DNA of 64,000 bases from Polaromonas sp. (lineage in GTDB: Bacteria; Pseudomonadota; Gammaproteobacteria; Burkholderiales; Burkholderiaceae_C), in assembly GCA_030655515.1 (NCBI GenBank), contig JAURVI010000052.1, forward strand, positions 1 through 64,000, in the 5' to 3' direction. The position numbers were made by a program, and so were the translations under genes. Shown piece after piece: positions 17,600-27,661 of the stretch (the stretch's first letter is position 1; each line of letters begins with the position of its first letter). The notes below the pieces were generated by a model that was given only the letters and a program-made list of their open reading frames with translations, ran no database searches and was not told the origin of the DNA.

Positions 17600-18934
17600 A
17601 TGGATGCTGCCCCGAACCCCCTGTTGGACGAGTTCATTCACCACGAAGAAAGTCTGCGCGCCGTTGACCGTCGCATCTTTGTTGACCCGGCGCTGTTCGA
17701 GCTTGAACAGCGCCAGATCTGGGAGAAGGTCTGGGTTTATGTGGCGCACGAAAGCCAACTGCCCAAACCCAAGGATTACCTCACCGGCTGGATCGGTCGC
17801 GCGCCGATTGTCGTCAACCGCGACAAGACCGGAAAGCTCAATGCCTTCGTCAATATTTGTTCACACCGCGGCGCCACGCTGTGCCGCACCTCCAAAGGCA
17901 GCGCCAGCAACTTCGTCTGCTCGTTCCACGGATGGGCCTACGACGCGCAGGGCAATCTGCTGGCGGCGATGAACGAGGAGGGGGCCGGCTACCCGGAGGG
18001 CTTTGACAAGAGCAAGCGCGGCCTGACGCGGGTGCGGCTGGAGAGCTACCGCGGTTTTCTGTTCGCCACGCTGAACCCCCAGGCCGAACTGCTGGAAGAC
18101 TACCTGGCCGAGAGCAAGACCTTTATCGACATCGTGGTCGAGCAGTCGCCCAATGGCATCGAGGTGCTCAAAGGTCGCTCGGTCTACACCTTCGAAGGCA
18201 ACTGGAAGCTGCAGGCCGAAAACGGCGTCGACGGCTACCACGTCGACTCGGTCCATGCCAACTACGTGCAGATGATCAAGAACCGCGCCAAGATCAACGC
18301 CGAGGGCAAGGCGCTCAAGGTCATGGCGGTGGGCGACTTCAACCGCTTCCGCGGTGGTTTCTACGATCTCGGCAAGGGCCACACGCTGCTGTGGTCCAGC
18401 ATCACCAATCCGCAGGACCGGCCCGTCTACGCCCGCCGCGAAGAGCTGGCCGAGCGCATGGGCCAGGAGAAGGCCGACTGGGCCGTCAACCGCTCACGCA
18501 ACCTGCTGCTTTACCCCAATATGTTCCTGATGGACCAGATGGGCACGCAGATACGCATGTTCCGGCCGCTGTCGGTCGACAAGACCGAGGTCACGATTTA
18601 CTGCTTTGCGCCGGTGGGTGAAGCGCCGATCGAGCGCGCCAAGCGCATCCGCCAGTACGAGGACTTCTTCAACGCCTCCGGCATGGCCACGCCCGACGAC
18701 CTGTCCGAGTTCAACGAGACGCAAAAGGGCTGCAGCAATTACAGCGTCATGCGCTGGAGCGACATGTCACGCGGCGTGGCGCACGAGATCGCCGGCCCCG
18801 ATGACCTCGCTACCGAACTCGGCATCGCGCCGGCGGCCAGCGGCGTGAAGGCGGCGGACGAGGGCATCTTCATTGCCCAGCACCAGCGCTGGGCCGAGTT
18901 GATGAAGACACAAACCAAGGGAGCCGAACAATGA
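17600..18934 (+). CDS. Rieske oxygenase alpha subunit (second), benzoate/toluate/anthranilate type
   Basis: A 444-residue oxygenase large subunit. Rieske ligands C87-S-H89 and C107-x2-H110; mononuclear iron residues D211, H214 and H219 in GNWKLQAENGVDGYH. Long stretches follow the BenA/XylX/AntA pattern: VYVAHESQLP, NICSHRGATLC, PEDRP-like NPQDRPVYARREELAERMG, SRNLLLYPNMFLMDQMGTQI and RIRQYEDFFNASGMATPDDL. It should therefore attack an aromatic carboxylate at C1/C2 or a related position. GAAGGAG stands before ATG 17600; an in-frame start at 17480 would overlap the ferredoxin. Its stop overlaps the beta subunit by four bases. Confidence 0.93.
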   Translation: MDAAPNPLLDEFIHHEESLRAVDRRIFVDPALFELEQRQIWEKVWVYVAHESQLPKPKDYLTGWIGRAPIVVNRDKTGKLNAFVNICSHRGATLCRTSKGSASNFVCSFHGWAYDAQGNLLAAMNEEGAGYPEGFDKSKRGLTRVRLESYRGFLFATLNPQAELLEDYLAESKTFIDIVVEQSPNGIEVLKGRSVYTFEGNWKLQAENGVDGYHVDSVHANYVQMIKNRAKINAEGKALKVMAVGDFNRFRGGFYDLGKGHTLLWSSITNPQDRPVYARREELAERMGQEKADWAVNRSRNLLLYPNMFLMDQMGTQIRMFRPLSVDKTEVTIYCFAPVGEAPIERAKRIRQYEDFFNASGMATPDDLSEFNETQKGCSNYSVMRWSDMSRGVAHEIAGPDDLATELGIAPAASGVKAADEGIFIAQHQRWAELMKTQTKGAEQ

Positions 18935-19425
18935 GCGATGCATCACTTCTGAACTCTGTGACGGCCTTGCTGCACCGCGAGGCGGAATATGTCGACGAGC
19001 GCCGCTGGGATGAGTGGCTTGCGCTGTTCGACCCCAAGGCTGAGTACTGGATACCGGCCTGGGACTCGGAAGACGAGTACACCCGCGACCCGCAGAACGA
19101 AGTCTCGCTGATGTACTACGGCGACCGCACCGGTCTTGAGGACCGCGTGTTCCGGCTGCGCACCGGCCGCTCGGCCGCTTCGACGCCGCTGCCGCGCACT
19201 TGCCACATGGTGGCCAATGTGCGCGCCACCCTGGATGCCGACGGCCGTTGCGCCGTCAAGGCGAACTGGGTCACGCATCTTTTCAGGAACAGCATCTCGC
19301 AGAGCTTCTACGGATACTACGAATACCTGCTGATCCCGCATGGGAGCGACTGGTGCATTCGCAAGAAGAAGATCATCGTCTTGAACGACCTGATCGAAAC
19401 GGTGCTCGACATCTACAGCGTCTGA
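18931..19425 (+). CDS. Rieske oxygenase beta subunit (second), BenB-like
   Basis: A 164-residue small subunit of the NTF2-like fold, partner of the alpha subunit that it overlaps by four bases. The pattern LLHREAEYVDERRWDEWLAL, YWIPAWDSEDEYTRDPQNEV, YYGDRTGLEDRVFRLRTG and the closing KKKIIVLNDLIETVLDIYSV follows benzoate/toluate dioxygenase beta subunits. It is structurally distinct from the first beta subunit (11848), which shows that the two oxygenases in the cluster are independent enzymes rather than a tandem duplicate. Confidence 0.93.
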   Translation: MSDASLLNSVTALLHREAEYVDERRWDEWLALFDPKAEYWIPAWDSEDEYTRDPQNEVSLMYYGDRTGLEDRVFRLRTGRSAASTPLPRTCHMVANVRATLDADGRCAVKANWVTHLFRNSISQSFYGYYEYLLIPHGSDWCIRKKKIIVLNDLIETVLDIYSV

Positions 19426-19427
19426 AC

Positions 19428-20252
19428 ATGGTGACAAGCAAAAAACGAACGCTGAAAAAGGCACTGATCGGCAGCCGATCACGTTTTGCCGGCAAGACCG
19501 CCGTGGTGACCGGGGCCGCCCAAGGCATAGGCCGCGCCGTCGCATGGGCCATGGCCGAAGAAGGCGCCCATGTGGTCATGCTGGATCGCTCCAAGATCGT
19601 GCAGGAAGTGCGCGATGAGCTGCTGGCCAAGGGCCACCAGGCCACCGCCCTGCTGGCCGATGTCGAGAAATACAAAGACTGCCAGAAGGCCCTGGCCAAG
19701 GCCCATGCGCTGAACGGGCGCATCGACGTTTTGGTCAACAACGTCGGCGGAACCATCTGGGTCAAACCTTACGAGCACTACAACGAAGAGCAAATCACGG
19801 CCGAGATTAACCGCTCGCTGTTTCCGACGCTGTGGTGCTGCCACGCCGTGCTGCCCTACATGATCACCCAGGGCAAGGGCAGCATCGTCAATGTTTCGTC
19901 AACCGCGACGCGCGCGATCTACCGCGTTCCCTACGCGGCGGCCAAGGGTGGCGTCAACGCCATCACCGCCTGCCTGGCGTATGAGTACTCGCACCAGGGC
20001 ATACGTGTCAACGCCGTCGCACCGGGCGGCACCGACGTGGGTCCGCGGCGCATTCCGCGCAACACCGCGCCCATGTCGGACCAGGAGCGTGTCTGGTACC
20101 AGGCCATCGTCGATCAGGCCATCGACGCCTCGTTTCTCAAGCGCTACAGCAATCCGAACGAGCAGGCCGCGGCCATTTTGTTTCTGGCATCCGACGAAGC
20201 CTCCTACATCACCGGAGTCACCTTGCCCGTGGCTGGCGGCGACCTCGGTTGA
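19428..20252 (+). CDS. BenD-like cis-diol carboxylate dehydrogenase (SDR)
   Basis: A 274-residue SDR resembling 1,6-dihydroxycyclohexadiene-1-carboxylate dehydrogenase (BenD/XylL). The motif TGAAQGIGRAVA starts near residue 27, followed by VVMLDRSKIVQEV, a close match to the BenD cofactor strand, then NNVGG and the active-site YAAAKGG. BenD oxidises the cis-diol carboxylate made by BenAB with loss of CO2 to give a catechol. It lies two bases after the BenB-like gene. A lysine/arginine-rich leader of about 20 residues before RFAGKTAVVTG is unusual; a later start is possible but no better ribosome site is visible. Confidence 0.88.
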   Translation: MVTSKKRTLKKALIGSRSRFAGKTAVVTGAAQGIGRAVAWAMAEEGAHVVMLDRSKIVQEVRDELLAKGHQATALLADVEKYKDCQKALAKAHALNGRIDVLVNNVGGTIWVKPYEHYNEEQITAEINRSLFPTLWCCHAVLPYMITQGKGSIVNVSSTATRAIYRVPYAAAKGGVNAITACLAYEYSHQGIRVNAVAPGGTDVGPRRIPRNTAPMSDQERVWYQAIVDQAIDASFLKRYSNPNEQAAAILFLASDEASYITGVTLPVAGGDLG

Positions 20253-20289
20253 GACCGAGCACCTGTCTGTGCGCACACCCGGCGATGGG

Positions 20290-20310
20290 CCGACCCGTCA
20301 GTTGGGTCGG
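20290..20310 (+). terminator. Stem-loop at the end of the catabolic cluster
   Basis: CCGACCC and GGGTCGG pair around a 7-base loop, and an outer CCGGC/GCCGG pair (20279 and 20316) can extend the stem. No T-run follows. It is placed between the last catabolic gene and pyrF and may end that transcript, probably with Rho. Confidence 0.4.
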
Positions 20311-20355
20311 CGCGTGCCGGAGCCGCAGCGCCACGCCCAGCCCTCCGTGGGTTCT

Positions 20356-20361
20356 TACAAT
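20356..20361 (+). promoter_or_regulatory. -10 element (TACAAT) for pyrF
   Basis: TACAAT ends only five bases before the pyrF ATG at 20367. If used, transcription would start at or within a base or two of the start codon, giving a leaderless message. No ribosome site is present in the remaining AGGGC spacer and no clear -35 box is seen 17 bases upstream. Confidence 0.45.
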
Positions 20362-20366
20362 AGGGC

Positions 20367-21191
20367 ATGACTTTCCTCGACATGCTGGACGCGGCTGAGC
20401 GTCAGAACCGCTCCATGCTGTGTGTGGGCCTGGATCCGGAGCCGACCCGATTTCCCGGAAAGCTCAAGGGCGATGCCAATAAAATTTACGATTTTTGCGC
20501 CGCCATTGTCGATGCCAGCGCCGACCTGGTGATTGCCTTCAAGCCGCAAATCGCCTACTTCGCCGCGCACCGTGCCGAAGGCCAGCTCGAACGCCTGATC
20601 GAACACATGCGCCGCGCCGCGCCGCGGGTGCCCATCATCCTGGACGCCAAACGCGGCGACATCGGCAGCACGGCCGGGCAGTACGCCATCGAGGCCTTCG
20701 AGCGATACGGCGCCGATGCGGTGACGCTGTCACCCTTCATGGGCTTCGACTCGGTCGCGCCTTACCTCCAGTACAAAGGCAAGGGTGCTCTTTTGCTGTG
20801 CCGCACCTCCAACCCCGGCGGTGACGATTTGCAGAACCAGCGTCTGGCCTCCGTTGCAGGCCAGCCCTTGCTTTACGAACATGTGGCCCGCCTCGCGCAA
20901 GGCCCGTGGAATCTCAATGGTCAGCTCGGCCTGGTGGTCGGCGCCACTTACCCGGCAGAAATTGAACGTGTGCGCGCGGTGGCGCCGACCTTGCCGCTGC
21001 TCATTCCCGGGATCGGTGCGCAAGGCGGTGATGCGGCGGCCACCGTAAAGGCTGGCTGGCGGCCGGGAGCGCCCATCATCGTGAACTCATCACGGGCCAT
21101 TCTTTACGCCTCTTCGGGCGACGATTTTGCCGAAGCGGCGCGGCGTGAAGCGATCAAAACCCGCGACGTGCTGCAGGCGGCGCGGGGTTGA
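20367..21191 (+). CDS. pyrF: Orotidine-5'-phosphate decarboxylase
   Basis: A 274-residue OMP decarboxylase of the longer, subfamily 2 type common in beta-proteobacteria, catalysing the last step of UMP synthesis. The catalytic D93-AKRGDIGST motif supplies the Asp-Lys-Asp charge network. [10 protein letters not shown] at the start and [16 protein letters not shown] [13 protein letters not shown] near the end form phosphate-binding strands. It marks the left border of conserved chromosomal genes after the catabolic island. It converges with uvrA, the two stops being separated by about 20 bases with no obvious terminator. Confidence 0.96.
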   Translation: MTFLDMLDAAERQNRSMLCVGLDPEPTRFPGKLKGDANKIYDFCAAIVDASADLVIAFKPQIAYFAAHRAEGQLERLIEHMRRAAPRVPIILDAKRGDIGSTAGQYAIEAFERYGADAVTLSPFMGFDSVAPYLQYKGKGALLLCRTSNPGGDDLQNQRLASVAGQPLLYEHVARLAQGPWNLNGQLGLVVGATYPAEIERVRAVAPTLPLLIPGIGAQGGDAAATVKAGWRPGAPIIVNSSRAILYASSGDDFAEAARREAIKTRDVLQAARG

Positions 21192-21212
21192 GCCGCTATT
21201 TCTCGCAAGTTC

Positions 21213-24200
21213 TTATAAAAGCCGCTTCAGATAACGCCCGGTGTGGCTGGCCGGGTTGGCCGCCAGCGCTTCCGGTGTGCCCACGCCCACCACCGTGCCG
21301 CCGCCGCCGCCGCCTTCCGGACCCAGGTCGATCAGCCAGTCGGCGGTCTTGATCACGTCCAGGTTGTGCTCGATCACCACAATCGTGTTGCCGGCGTCGC
21401 GCAACTGGTGCAGCACCTTGAGCAGCAAAGCAATGTCGGCAAAGTGCAGGCCGGTGGTCGGCTCGTCCAGGATGTACAGGGTGCGGCCGGTGTCGCGCTT
21501 GGAGAGTTCAAGCGCCAGCTTCACGCGCTGCGCCTCGCCGCCCGACAGGGTGGTCGCGGCCTGGCCGAGATTGATGTAGGACAGGCCGACGTCGAGCAGG
21601 GTGTGCAGCTTGCGCGAGATGTTCGGCACCGCCTTGAAGAATTCGGCGGCAACCTCGACCGTCAGGTCCAGAATCTGCGCGATGTTTTTGCCCTTGTACT
21701 GCACTTCCAGCGTCTCGCGGTTGTAGCGCTGGCCGTGGCAGATGTCGCAAGGCACGTACACATCGGGCAAGAAGTGCATCTCGACCTTGACCACGCCGTC
21801 GCCCTGGCAGGCTTCGCAGCGGCCGCCGGCCACGTTGAAGGAAAAACGCCCCGGGCCGTAGCCGCGTTCGCGCGCGCTGTTCATCTCGGCCATCAGCTCG
21901 CGGATCGGCGTGAACAGGCCGGTGTAGGTGGCCGGGTTGCTGCGCGGCGTGCGGCCAATCGGCGATTGATCCACGTTGATGACCTTGTCGAAATGCTCGA
22001 TGCCTTCCATTGCCTCATGCGGCGCCGGCTCTTCATGCGCGCGGTAAAGCGTGCGCGCGACGGCGGCATACAGCGTGTCGTTGACCAGCGTCGATTTGCC
22101 CGAGCCCGATACGCCGGTGACGCAGGTCAGCAGGCCCACCGGAAAATCGACACTGACGCCTTGAAGGTTGTGGCCCGTGGCGTTGACGACCTTGATGGCC
22201 TGCAGGTCGCCTTGGTTCAAGAGGTGCGCGGCTTCGCGCGCCGCGCGTTTGACGCCGGCGGCGCTGGGTGCGAATTTTGACGGCTTGTCCGGGTCGCGGT
22301 AAGGGGCTTTGACAATCGTCGGCAGCCAGGGTGTGCGGCGCTTGGGCACGGGGATGGTCAAGGTCCGCGCCAGGTATTGACCGGTCAGCGAATCGGGGTT
22401 GGCCAGCACGTCTTCAAACCTGCCCTGGGCCATCACGCGCCCGCCGTGGATGCCGGCGCCCGGCCCCATGTCGATCACATGGTCGGCGGCGCGGATCATG
22501 TCCTCGTCGTGCTCGACCACCAGCACGCTGTTGCCGATATCGCGCAGGTGTTTGAGGGTGGCTATCAGCCGGTCGTTGTCGCGCTGGTGCAGGCCGATGC
22601 TGGGCTCGTCGAGCACATACATCACGCCGGTCAGGCCCGAGCCGATCTGCGAGGCCAGCCGGATGCGCTGCGACTCGCCGCCCGACAGCGTTTCGGCGCT
22701 GCGGTCCAGGCTCAGGTAGTTCAGCCCCACGTCATTGAGAAACTTCAGGCGCAGGCCGATTTCGCGCACCACCTTGGCGGCAATCTCGGCCTTGGCGCCC
22801 GCCATGGCCAGCGTGTTGAAATAGTCAAAACTTTCACGCAGGGTGACGCGGCTGATTTCGTAAATCGCCTTGCGGCCGGCGGCGCCGACGAGGTAGACAT
22901 GGCGTGCCTCCCGGCGCAGGCGTGTGCCTTTGCAGTCCGGGCAGGGCTGCACGCTGCGGTAGCGCGCGAGCTCTTCGCGCACGGCGGACGAATCGGTTTC
23001 GCGGTAGCGCCGCTCGAAATTGGTGATCACGCCTTCGAACGGATGCTTTTTGCTCTGCTTCCTGCCGGCGGCGGCGCCTGAATCCATCACGTAGCTGAAC
23101 CTGATTTCTTCGTCGCCCGAACCATGCAGCACCACCTGCTGCACTTGGGCGGGCAGTTTCTCAAACGCGGTGTCGATGTCGAAGCCGTAGTGTTTCGCCA
23201 GGCTCTCGAGCATGGCGAAGTAATAGGCATTGCGCCGGTCCCAGCCCTTGACGGCGCCGCTGGCCAGGCTCAGCGAGGGGAACGCCACCACGCGCGACGG
23301 GTCGAAAAATTCCCTGTGGCCCAGGCCGTCGCAGCTTGGGCAGGCGCCCACCGGCGAGTTGAACGAAAACAGGCGCGGCTCCATCTCGCTGAGCGAGTAG
23401 CTGCAGACCGGGCAGGAAAATTTCGCGCTGAAGAGATGCTCCTTGCCCGAGTCCATTTCCATCGCCAGCGCCTTGCCGTCAGCCAGGCGCAGCGCAGCCT
23501 CGAAACTCTCGGCCAGACGCTGCTGCATGTCGGGCCGCACCTTGAGGCGGTCGATCACCACGTCGATGTCGTGCTTCTCGGTTTTTTTGAGCTTGGGCAG
23601 TTCGTCAAACTCACAGGCCTGGCCGTCGACCCGGAAACGCACATACCCCTGGGCCTGCATCTCGGCGAACACGTCGGAAAATTCGCCCTTGCGGTCGCGC
23701 GCCACCGGCGCCAGGATCATCAGCTTGGTGTCCTCCGGCAGGGCCAGCACGGCGTCCACCATCTCGCTGACGCTTTGCGCCTGCAGCGGCAGGTCGTGCT
23801 CGGGGCAATAGGGCGTGCCGGCGCGGGCAAACAGCAGGCGCAGGTAGTCGTGGATTTCGGTGACGGTACCCACGGTGGAGCGCGGGTTGTGCGAGGTGGC
23901 CTTCTGCTCGATGGAAATCGCGGGCGACAGGCCCTCGATCATGTCCACATCGGGCTTGTCCATCAGTTGCAGAAACTGCCGCGCGTAGGTGGACAGGCTT
24001 TCCACATAACGGCGCTGGCCTTCGGCGTACAGGGTGTCAAAGGCCAGGCTCGACTTGCCCGAGCCGCTCAGGCCGGTGATCACCACCAACTGGTTGCGCG
24101 GAATGTCCAGGTCGATGTTCTTGAGGTTGTGCGTGCGCGCCCCGCGGATGCTGATCCGTTGCGCAGCCAGTGAATTGGCCCCCACGCTTGTCACTTCGTG

Positions 24201-24383
24201 TAATGCGCTGCCTCCCGAGGGGGCTCTCGCGCCTTGGAACGGCCCGGCGTCGCTCGATGCGGCGGGCGATGGCGCGGGGTGGCGGGGCGCGCTCACCGGC
24301 CTGCCGTCTGCTGCTGCGGGTACGAGGTATTTGCCATCGGTGGAAGAATTCACTGTATAGGGCGCCGCAAAACCCTCCATCAT
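21213..24383 (-). CDS. uvrA: Excinuclease ABC subunit A with repeat-derived N-terminal extension
   Basis: UvrA, the damage-sensing ATPase of nucleotide excision repair. Both ABC modules are complete: Walker [14 protein letters not shown] and [13 protein letters not shown], signatures [15 protein letters not shown] and [15 protein letters not shown], plus the zinc-binding CPVC...CPSC and CEAC...CDIC pairs. The core begins at [19 protein letters not shown]. The ~70 residues ahead of it (from the ATG ATG pair at 24383/24380) are low-complexity, and part of them is the translation of an intergenic repeat (24178-24249). No ATG lies nearer the core, only GTG codons, so the true start is uncertain; ATG 24416 is also in frame. 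Confidence 0.93.
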   Translation of the reverse strand: MMEGFAAPYTVNSSTDGKYLVPAAADGRPVSAPRHPAPSPAASSDAGPFQGARAPSGGSALHEVTSVGANSLAAQRISIRGARTHNLKNIDLDIPRNQLVVITGLSGSGKSSLAFDTLYAEGQRRYVESLSTYARQFLQLMDKPDVDMIEGLSPAISIEQKATSHNPRSTVGTVTEIHDYLRLLFARAGTPYCPEHDLPLQAQSVSEMVDAVLALPEDTKLMILAPVARDRKGEFSDVFAEMQAQGYVRFRVDGQACEFDELPKLKKTEKHDIDVVIDRLKVRPDMQQRLAESFEAALRLADGKALAMEMDSGKEHLFSAKFSCPVCSYSLSEMEPRLFSFNSPVGACPSCDGLGHREFFDPSRVVAFPSLSLASGAVKGWDRRNAYYFAMLESLAKHYGFDIDTAFEKLPAQVQQVVLHGSGDEEIRFSYVMDSGAAAGRKQSKKHPFEGVITNFERRYRETDSSAVREELARYRSVQPCPDCKGTRLRREARHVYLVGAAGRKAIYEISRVTLRESFDYFNTLAMAGAKAEIAAKVVREIGLRLKFLNDVGLNYLSLDRSAETLSGGESQRIRLASQIGSGLTGVMYVLDEPSIGLHQRDNDRLIATLKHLRDIGNSVLVVEHDEDMIRAADHVIDMGPGAGIHGGRVMAQGRFEDVLANPDSLTGQYLARTLTIPVPKRRTPWLPTIVKAPYRDPDKPSKFAPSAAGVKRAAREAAHLLNQGDLQAIKVVNATGHNLQGVSVDFPVGLLTCVTGVSGSGKSTLVNDTLYAAVARTLYRAHEEPAPHEAMEGIEHFDKVINVDQSPIGRTPRSNPATYTGLFTPIRELMAEMNSARERGYGPGRFSFNVAGGRCEACQGDGVVKVEMHFLPDVYVPCDICHGQRYNRETLEVQYKGKNIAQILDLTVEVAAEFFKAVPNISRKLHTLLDVGLSYINLGQAATTLSGGEAQRVKLALELSKRDTGRTLYILDEPTTGLHFADIALLLKVLHQLRDAGNTIVVIEHNLDVIKTADWLIDLGPEGGGGGGTVVGVGTPEALAANPASHTGRYLKRLL
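24178..24249 (+). repeat. Dispersed palindromic repeat, copy A (inside uvrA)
   Basis: It shares the framework GCCCCCACGCTTGTCACT, a CTGCC-TCCCGAGGGGGC palindrome and a trailing GGCCCGGCG with copies at 25706 and 42992. This copy is the most diverged and has lost the AATTTTCC/GGAAAATT outer stem. Read on the minus strand it is translated as part of the UvrA leader ([14 protein letters not shown]). Confidence 0.75.
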
Positions 24384-24545
24384 AGACTGATACGTATTTT
24401 CCGGCGCCTCCGGCATTCGTCGCGAGGCCAGGCCCCAATTCAAAGACAATAGGGCACTTTGCACCGCTCGTTCATACCCCGAAACCCCACGCTTTTCTAT
24501 TTTTTGACCGTGCCCCCCCTCCTCCCCGCCCTGCCGTCCTACCCC

Positions 24546-25838
24546 ATGACCGCCACCGAGCGGCGCGCCAGCGTGTCGCTGGCCATGATTTTTGCGTTGC
24601 GCATGCTCGGGCTGTTTCTGGTGTTGCCGGTGTTCGCGCTGGAAGCGGCGCGTTACCCCGGCGGTGACGACCCGGCGCGCGTGGGCCTGGCGATGGGCAT
24701 TTACGGCCTGACGCAAGGCATCTTGCAAATTCCCTTCGGCATGGCCTCGGACTGGCTGGGCCGCAAGAAAGTCATCGTTTTTGGCCTGGCGGTGTTTGCC
24801 TTGGGCAGCTTTGTCGCCACCTGGGCACCCGACCTGAACTGGTTGATCATCGGCCGGTCGCTGCAGGGCGCCGGCGCCATTTCGGCGGCCGTCACCGCGC
24901 TGCTGGCCGACACCACCCGCGACGAGGTGCGCACCAAGGCCATGGCGCTGGTGGGCGCCAGCATCGCCCTGATGTTTGCGCTGTCGCTGGTGCTGGCCCC
25001 GGTGCTGGCGACGCATATCGGCCTGGGCGGCCTGTTTGCGTTGACCGGTTTGCTGGCGCTGACCGGCATCGCCGTGGTGATCTGGTGGGTGCCGCCTGAG
25101 CCGCGACATCACGTGAACCGTCCCCGCGGCAGCCTGGCCGAAGTCCTGAAACACGGCGCCTTGCTGCGGCTCGATTTCGGGGTGTTTGTGCTGCACGCGG
25201 TGCAACTGGCGATGTGGGTGGCGATCCCTGCGCTGCTGGTGCAGGCCGGGCTGGACAAAAACGACCATTGGCAGGTTTACCTGCCGGCGGTGCTGGCGTC
25301 TTTTGCGGTGATGGGCTTCACGCTGTTTCCGCTGGAAAAACGCGGCTACCTGCGCGCCGTTTTCCTGGCCGCCGTCACGCTGATCGCGCTGGTGCAGTTC
25401 GGCCTGATGGTCTCGGCCGCAGCGCAGGGCACGCCCAGTCTGGCTTGGCTGGCCGCCTGGCTCTTCCTGTTTTTCTGCGGCTTCAACGTGCTCGAAGCCA
25501 GCCAGCCCAGCCTCGCTTCGCGGGTGGCCCCGGCCCATTCGCGCGGTGCGGCGCTCGGTGTCTACAACACCTTGCAGTCGCTCGGATTTTTTGCCGGCGG
25601 CGCCTTGGGCGGCTGGCTGACCAAAACCGCGGGTGCGCAGGCCCTGTTTGCCGCCTGCGGCGCGCTGATGCTGTTGTGGCTGCTGGTGGCTTGGCCGATG
25701 ACTGTGCCCCCACGTTCGCTCCCTGCGGGTAGCTCTCTGCCCCCCGAGGGGGCTAATTTTCCTAGGGGCGGCCCGTCGGAAAATTCCACTGCGCTGCCGG
25801 ACGCTGAATCTGCAGGGCCCCGGCCAGTTAAACTGTGA
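24546..25838 (+). CDS. MFS transporter, YajR-like, with repeat-derived C-terminus
   Basis: A 430-residue MFS permease diverging from uvrA, the usual neighbour of uvrA and ssb in Burkholderiales. About 12 spans are visible. [15 protein letters not shown] is the loop 2-3 signature and [19 protein letters not shown] the span 4-5 motif of drug/proton antiporter-like members. The family part ends at LLVAWPMTV. The last ~44 residues (from PPRSLPAG) are proline/serine-rich and encoded by a dispersed repeat, so they were probably gained when the repeat removed the original stop. ATG 24546 is preferred; an in-frame ATG at 24459 would add a leader. The substrate is unknown. Confidence 0.9.
   Translation: MTATERRASVSLAMIFALRMLGLFLVLPVFALEAARYPGGDDPARVGLAMGIYGLTQGILQIPFGMASDWLGRKKVIVFGLAVFALGSFVATWAPDLNWLIIGRSLQGAGAISAAVTALLADTTRDEVRTKAMALVGASIALMFALSLVLAPVLATHIGLGGLFALTGLLALTGIAVVIWWVPPEPRHHVNRPRGSLAEVLKHGALLRLDFGVFVLHAVQLAMWVAIPALLVQAGLDKNDHWQVYLPAVLASFAVMGFTLFPLEKRGYLRAVFLAAVTLIALVQFGLMVSAAAQGTPSLAWLAAWLFLFFCGFNVLEASQPSLASRVAPAHSRGAALGVYNTLQSLGFFAGGALGGWLTKTAGAQALFAACGALMLLWLLVAWPMTVPPRSLPAGSSLPPEGANFPRGGPSENSTALPDAESAGPRPVKL
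25706..25788 (+). repeat. Dispersed palindromic repeat, copy B (inside the MFS gene end)
   Basis: It holds GCCCCCACGTTCGCTC, the CCCCCCGAGGGGGC palindrome and a hairpin made by AATTTTCC and GGAAAATT around GGGGCGGCCC. It closely matches copy C at 42992-43076 in the opposite orientation. Here it is read as protein, forming the last part of the MFS product. Confidence 0.85.
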
Positions 25839-25857
25839 AAAATTAGGAGAACACGCC

Positions 25858-26343
25858 ATGGCATCCGTCAATAAAGTCATTCTCGTCGGCAACCTGGGCC
25901 GCGACCCCGAAGTGCGTTACATGCCCAGCGGCGACGCGGTGGCCAACATCACGCTGGCCACCAGCAGCAAGTACAAGAACAAGGCCGGTGAGATGGTCGA
26001 AGAGACCGAATGGCACCGCGTCAGTTTTTTTGGCCGTCAGGCCGAAATCGTCGGCGAATACCTGAAGAAAGGCCGCTCGGTCTACATCGAGGGGCGGCTG
26101 AAGACGCGCAAGTACACCGACAAGGATGGCGTTGAAAAATACGCGACCGACATCATCGCCAGCGAAATGCAGATGCTGGGCAGCCGCGAAGGCATGGGCG
26201 CGCCCGGTGGCGACAGTGAGGGCGGTAGCGGCGGCGAGCGCCAGCCTTCGCGTCCGCCGGCGCCTGCCGCAGCGCGTCCCGCCCCCGCCCCGTCCAAGGC
26301 CGCCAGCGGCTTTGACGACATGGACGACGACATTCCGTTCTAA
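25858..26343 (+). CDS. ssb: Single-stranded DNA-binding protein
   Basis: A 161-residue SSB. The OB fold occupies residues 1-110 ([20 protein letters not shown], then [20 protein letters not shown] and [17 protein letters not shown]). A glycine/proline/alanine-rich linker follows, ending with the acidic tip DDDIPF that recruits repair and replication proteins. AGGAG stands 8 bases before ATG 25858. It is placed just after the MFS gene, 19 bases downstream, a standard arrangement in this order. It coats single-stranded DNA during replication, recombination and repair. Confidence 0.97.
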   Translation: MASVNKVILVGNLGRDPEVRYMPSGDAVANITLATSSKYKNKAGEMVEETEWHRVSFFGRQAEIVGEYLKKGRSVYIEGRLKTRKYTDKDGVEKYATDIIASEMQMLGSREGMGAPGGDSEGGSGGERQPSRPPAPAAARPAPAPSKAASGFDDMDDDIPF

Positions 26344-26360
26344 GGCTACGCTGAATAAGT

Positions 26361-26441
26361 CCGTTCGCGTTGAGCCTGTCGAAACGCTGCCCTTGCAAAT
26401 CAACAACTTGCGAAGGACTTCGACAGGCTCAGGGCGAACGG
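26361..26441. repeat. Inverted repeat (CCGTTCG...CGAACGG family), copy 1
   Basis: Two 23-base arms (26361-26383 and 26419-26441) are inverted copies with two mismatches. The arms read CCGTTCG, then TGAGCCTGTCGAA. It lies between the convergent ends of ssb and mnmA, a place where it could stop transcription from both sides. A second copy is at 32209-32280. The CTTCGACAGGCTCAGGG arm is a type of REP sequence found across many proteobacterial genomes. Confidence 0.85.
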
Positions 26442-26472
26442 GGTTGTAGCGCTTCAATGAACAGCATTGGTT

Positions 26473-27624
26473 CTAAGCCGGGTTGGGGGCGTTGCTGGCC
26501 GCAATCACGCCGCCGCCCAGGCACACCTCGCCCTGGTAGAGCACGGCCGACTGGCCTGGCGTCACGGCCCACTGGGGCTGCTCGAAATGCAGCTCGGCCT
26601 GGGTCAGCGAAGGCTGAACCAGCGTGCAGGCCGCATCGAGCTGGCGGTAGCGCGTCTTGGCGGCCATTTTCCCCGCCGCGGGCGGCGGGCCGGCGACCCA
26701 GTTGCAGTCCTGCGCCTGCAGCACCGTGGACAGCAGCCAGGGGTGGTCGTGGCCCTGCACCACCCACAAGGTGTTGCTTGCCATGTCCTTGCGTGCGACA
26801 AACCAGGGTTCATGCTCGCCGACGCCGCGCTGCCCGCGCGCCTGCGCGGCCTTGAGTTCGGCGCCGCGCGCTTTCACGCCGCCTATGCCCAGGCCCTGGC
26901 GCTGGCCCAGCGTGTAAAAACTCAGGCCCACATGTTCGCCCAGCACCCGGCCCTTGTCGTTTTTGATCGGCCCCGGCGCCTTGGCGATGTAGCGGTTCAA
27001 AAACTCGCGGAAGGGGCGTTCGCCGATAAAACAGATGCCGGTCGAGTCCTTTTTCTTGGCATTGGGCAGGCCGATTTCGTCGGCGATGCGCCGCACCTCG
27101 GTCTTGTGCAGCGCACCGACCGGGAACAGGGTTTTGGCCAGTTGGGCCTGGTTCAGGCGGTGCAAAAAGTAGCTCTGGTCTTTGGCCGGGTCCAGGCCCT
27201 TGAGCAGTTCGTGCAGGCCGGTGGCTTCATTGAGCCGCACGCGGGCATAGTGGCCGGTGGCAATCTTTTCAGCGCCCAGCCGCATCGCGTGGTCCAAAAA
27301 CGCCTTGAACTTGATTTCAGCGTTGCACAGGATGTCGGGGTTGGGCGTGCGGCCGGCCTGGTACTCGCGCAAAAATTCGGCGAACACCCGGTCTTTGTAG
27401 TCGGCGGCGAAGTTGACATGCTCGATCTCGATGCCGATCACGTCGGCCACCGCGGCGGCGTCGACAAAGTCGATGTTGGCCGAGCAGAACGCGCTGTCGT
27501 CATCATCCTCCCAGTTCTTCATGAAAATGCCGATGACCTCATGCCCCTGCTGTTTGAGCAGGTGCGCCGTCACCGCCGAATCCACGCCTCCGCTTAAACC
27601 GACAACAATACGCTGCTTGTGCAT
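26473..27624 (-). CDS. mnmA: tRNA-specific 2-thiouridylase
   Basis: A 383-residue enzyme that thiolates U34 of Lys, Glu and Gln tRNAs. The ATP-pyrophosphatase P-loop [10 protein letters not shown] begins at residue 9. The nucleophilic cysteine lies in [12 protein letters not shown] and the second catalytic cysteine in [12 protein letters not shown]. The [17 protein letters not shown] segment and the C-terminal beta-barrel region ([23 protein letters not shown]) complete the family layout. It is encoded ahead of a NUDIX gene on the same strand in reverse order of transcription, with 37 bases between. Confidence 0.96.
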   Translation of the reverse strand: MHKQRIVVGLSGGVDSAVTAHLLKQQGHEVIGIFMKNWEDDDDSAFCSANIDFVDAAAVADVIGIEIEHVNFAADYKDRVFAEFLREYQAGRTPNPDILCNAEIKFKAFLDHAMRLGAEKIATGHYARVRLNEATGLHELLKGLDPAKDQSYFLHRLNQAQLAKTLFPVGALHKTEVRRIADEIGLPNAKKKDSTGICFIGERPFREFLNRYIAKAPGPIKNDKGRVLGEHVGLSFYTLGQRQGLGIGGVKARGAELKAAQARGQRGVGEHEPWFVARKDMASNTLWVVQGHDHPWLLSTVLQAQDCNWVAGPPPAAGKMAAKTRYRQLDAACTLVQPSLTQAELHFEQPQWAVTPGQSAVLYQGEVCLGGGVIAASNAPNPA

Positions 27625-27661
27625 GGCGGAATTTTAGAGGGAGGGGCCGGGGCCGGTCGAG

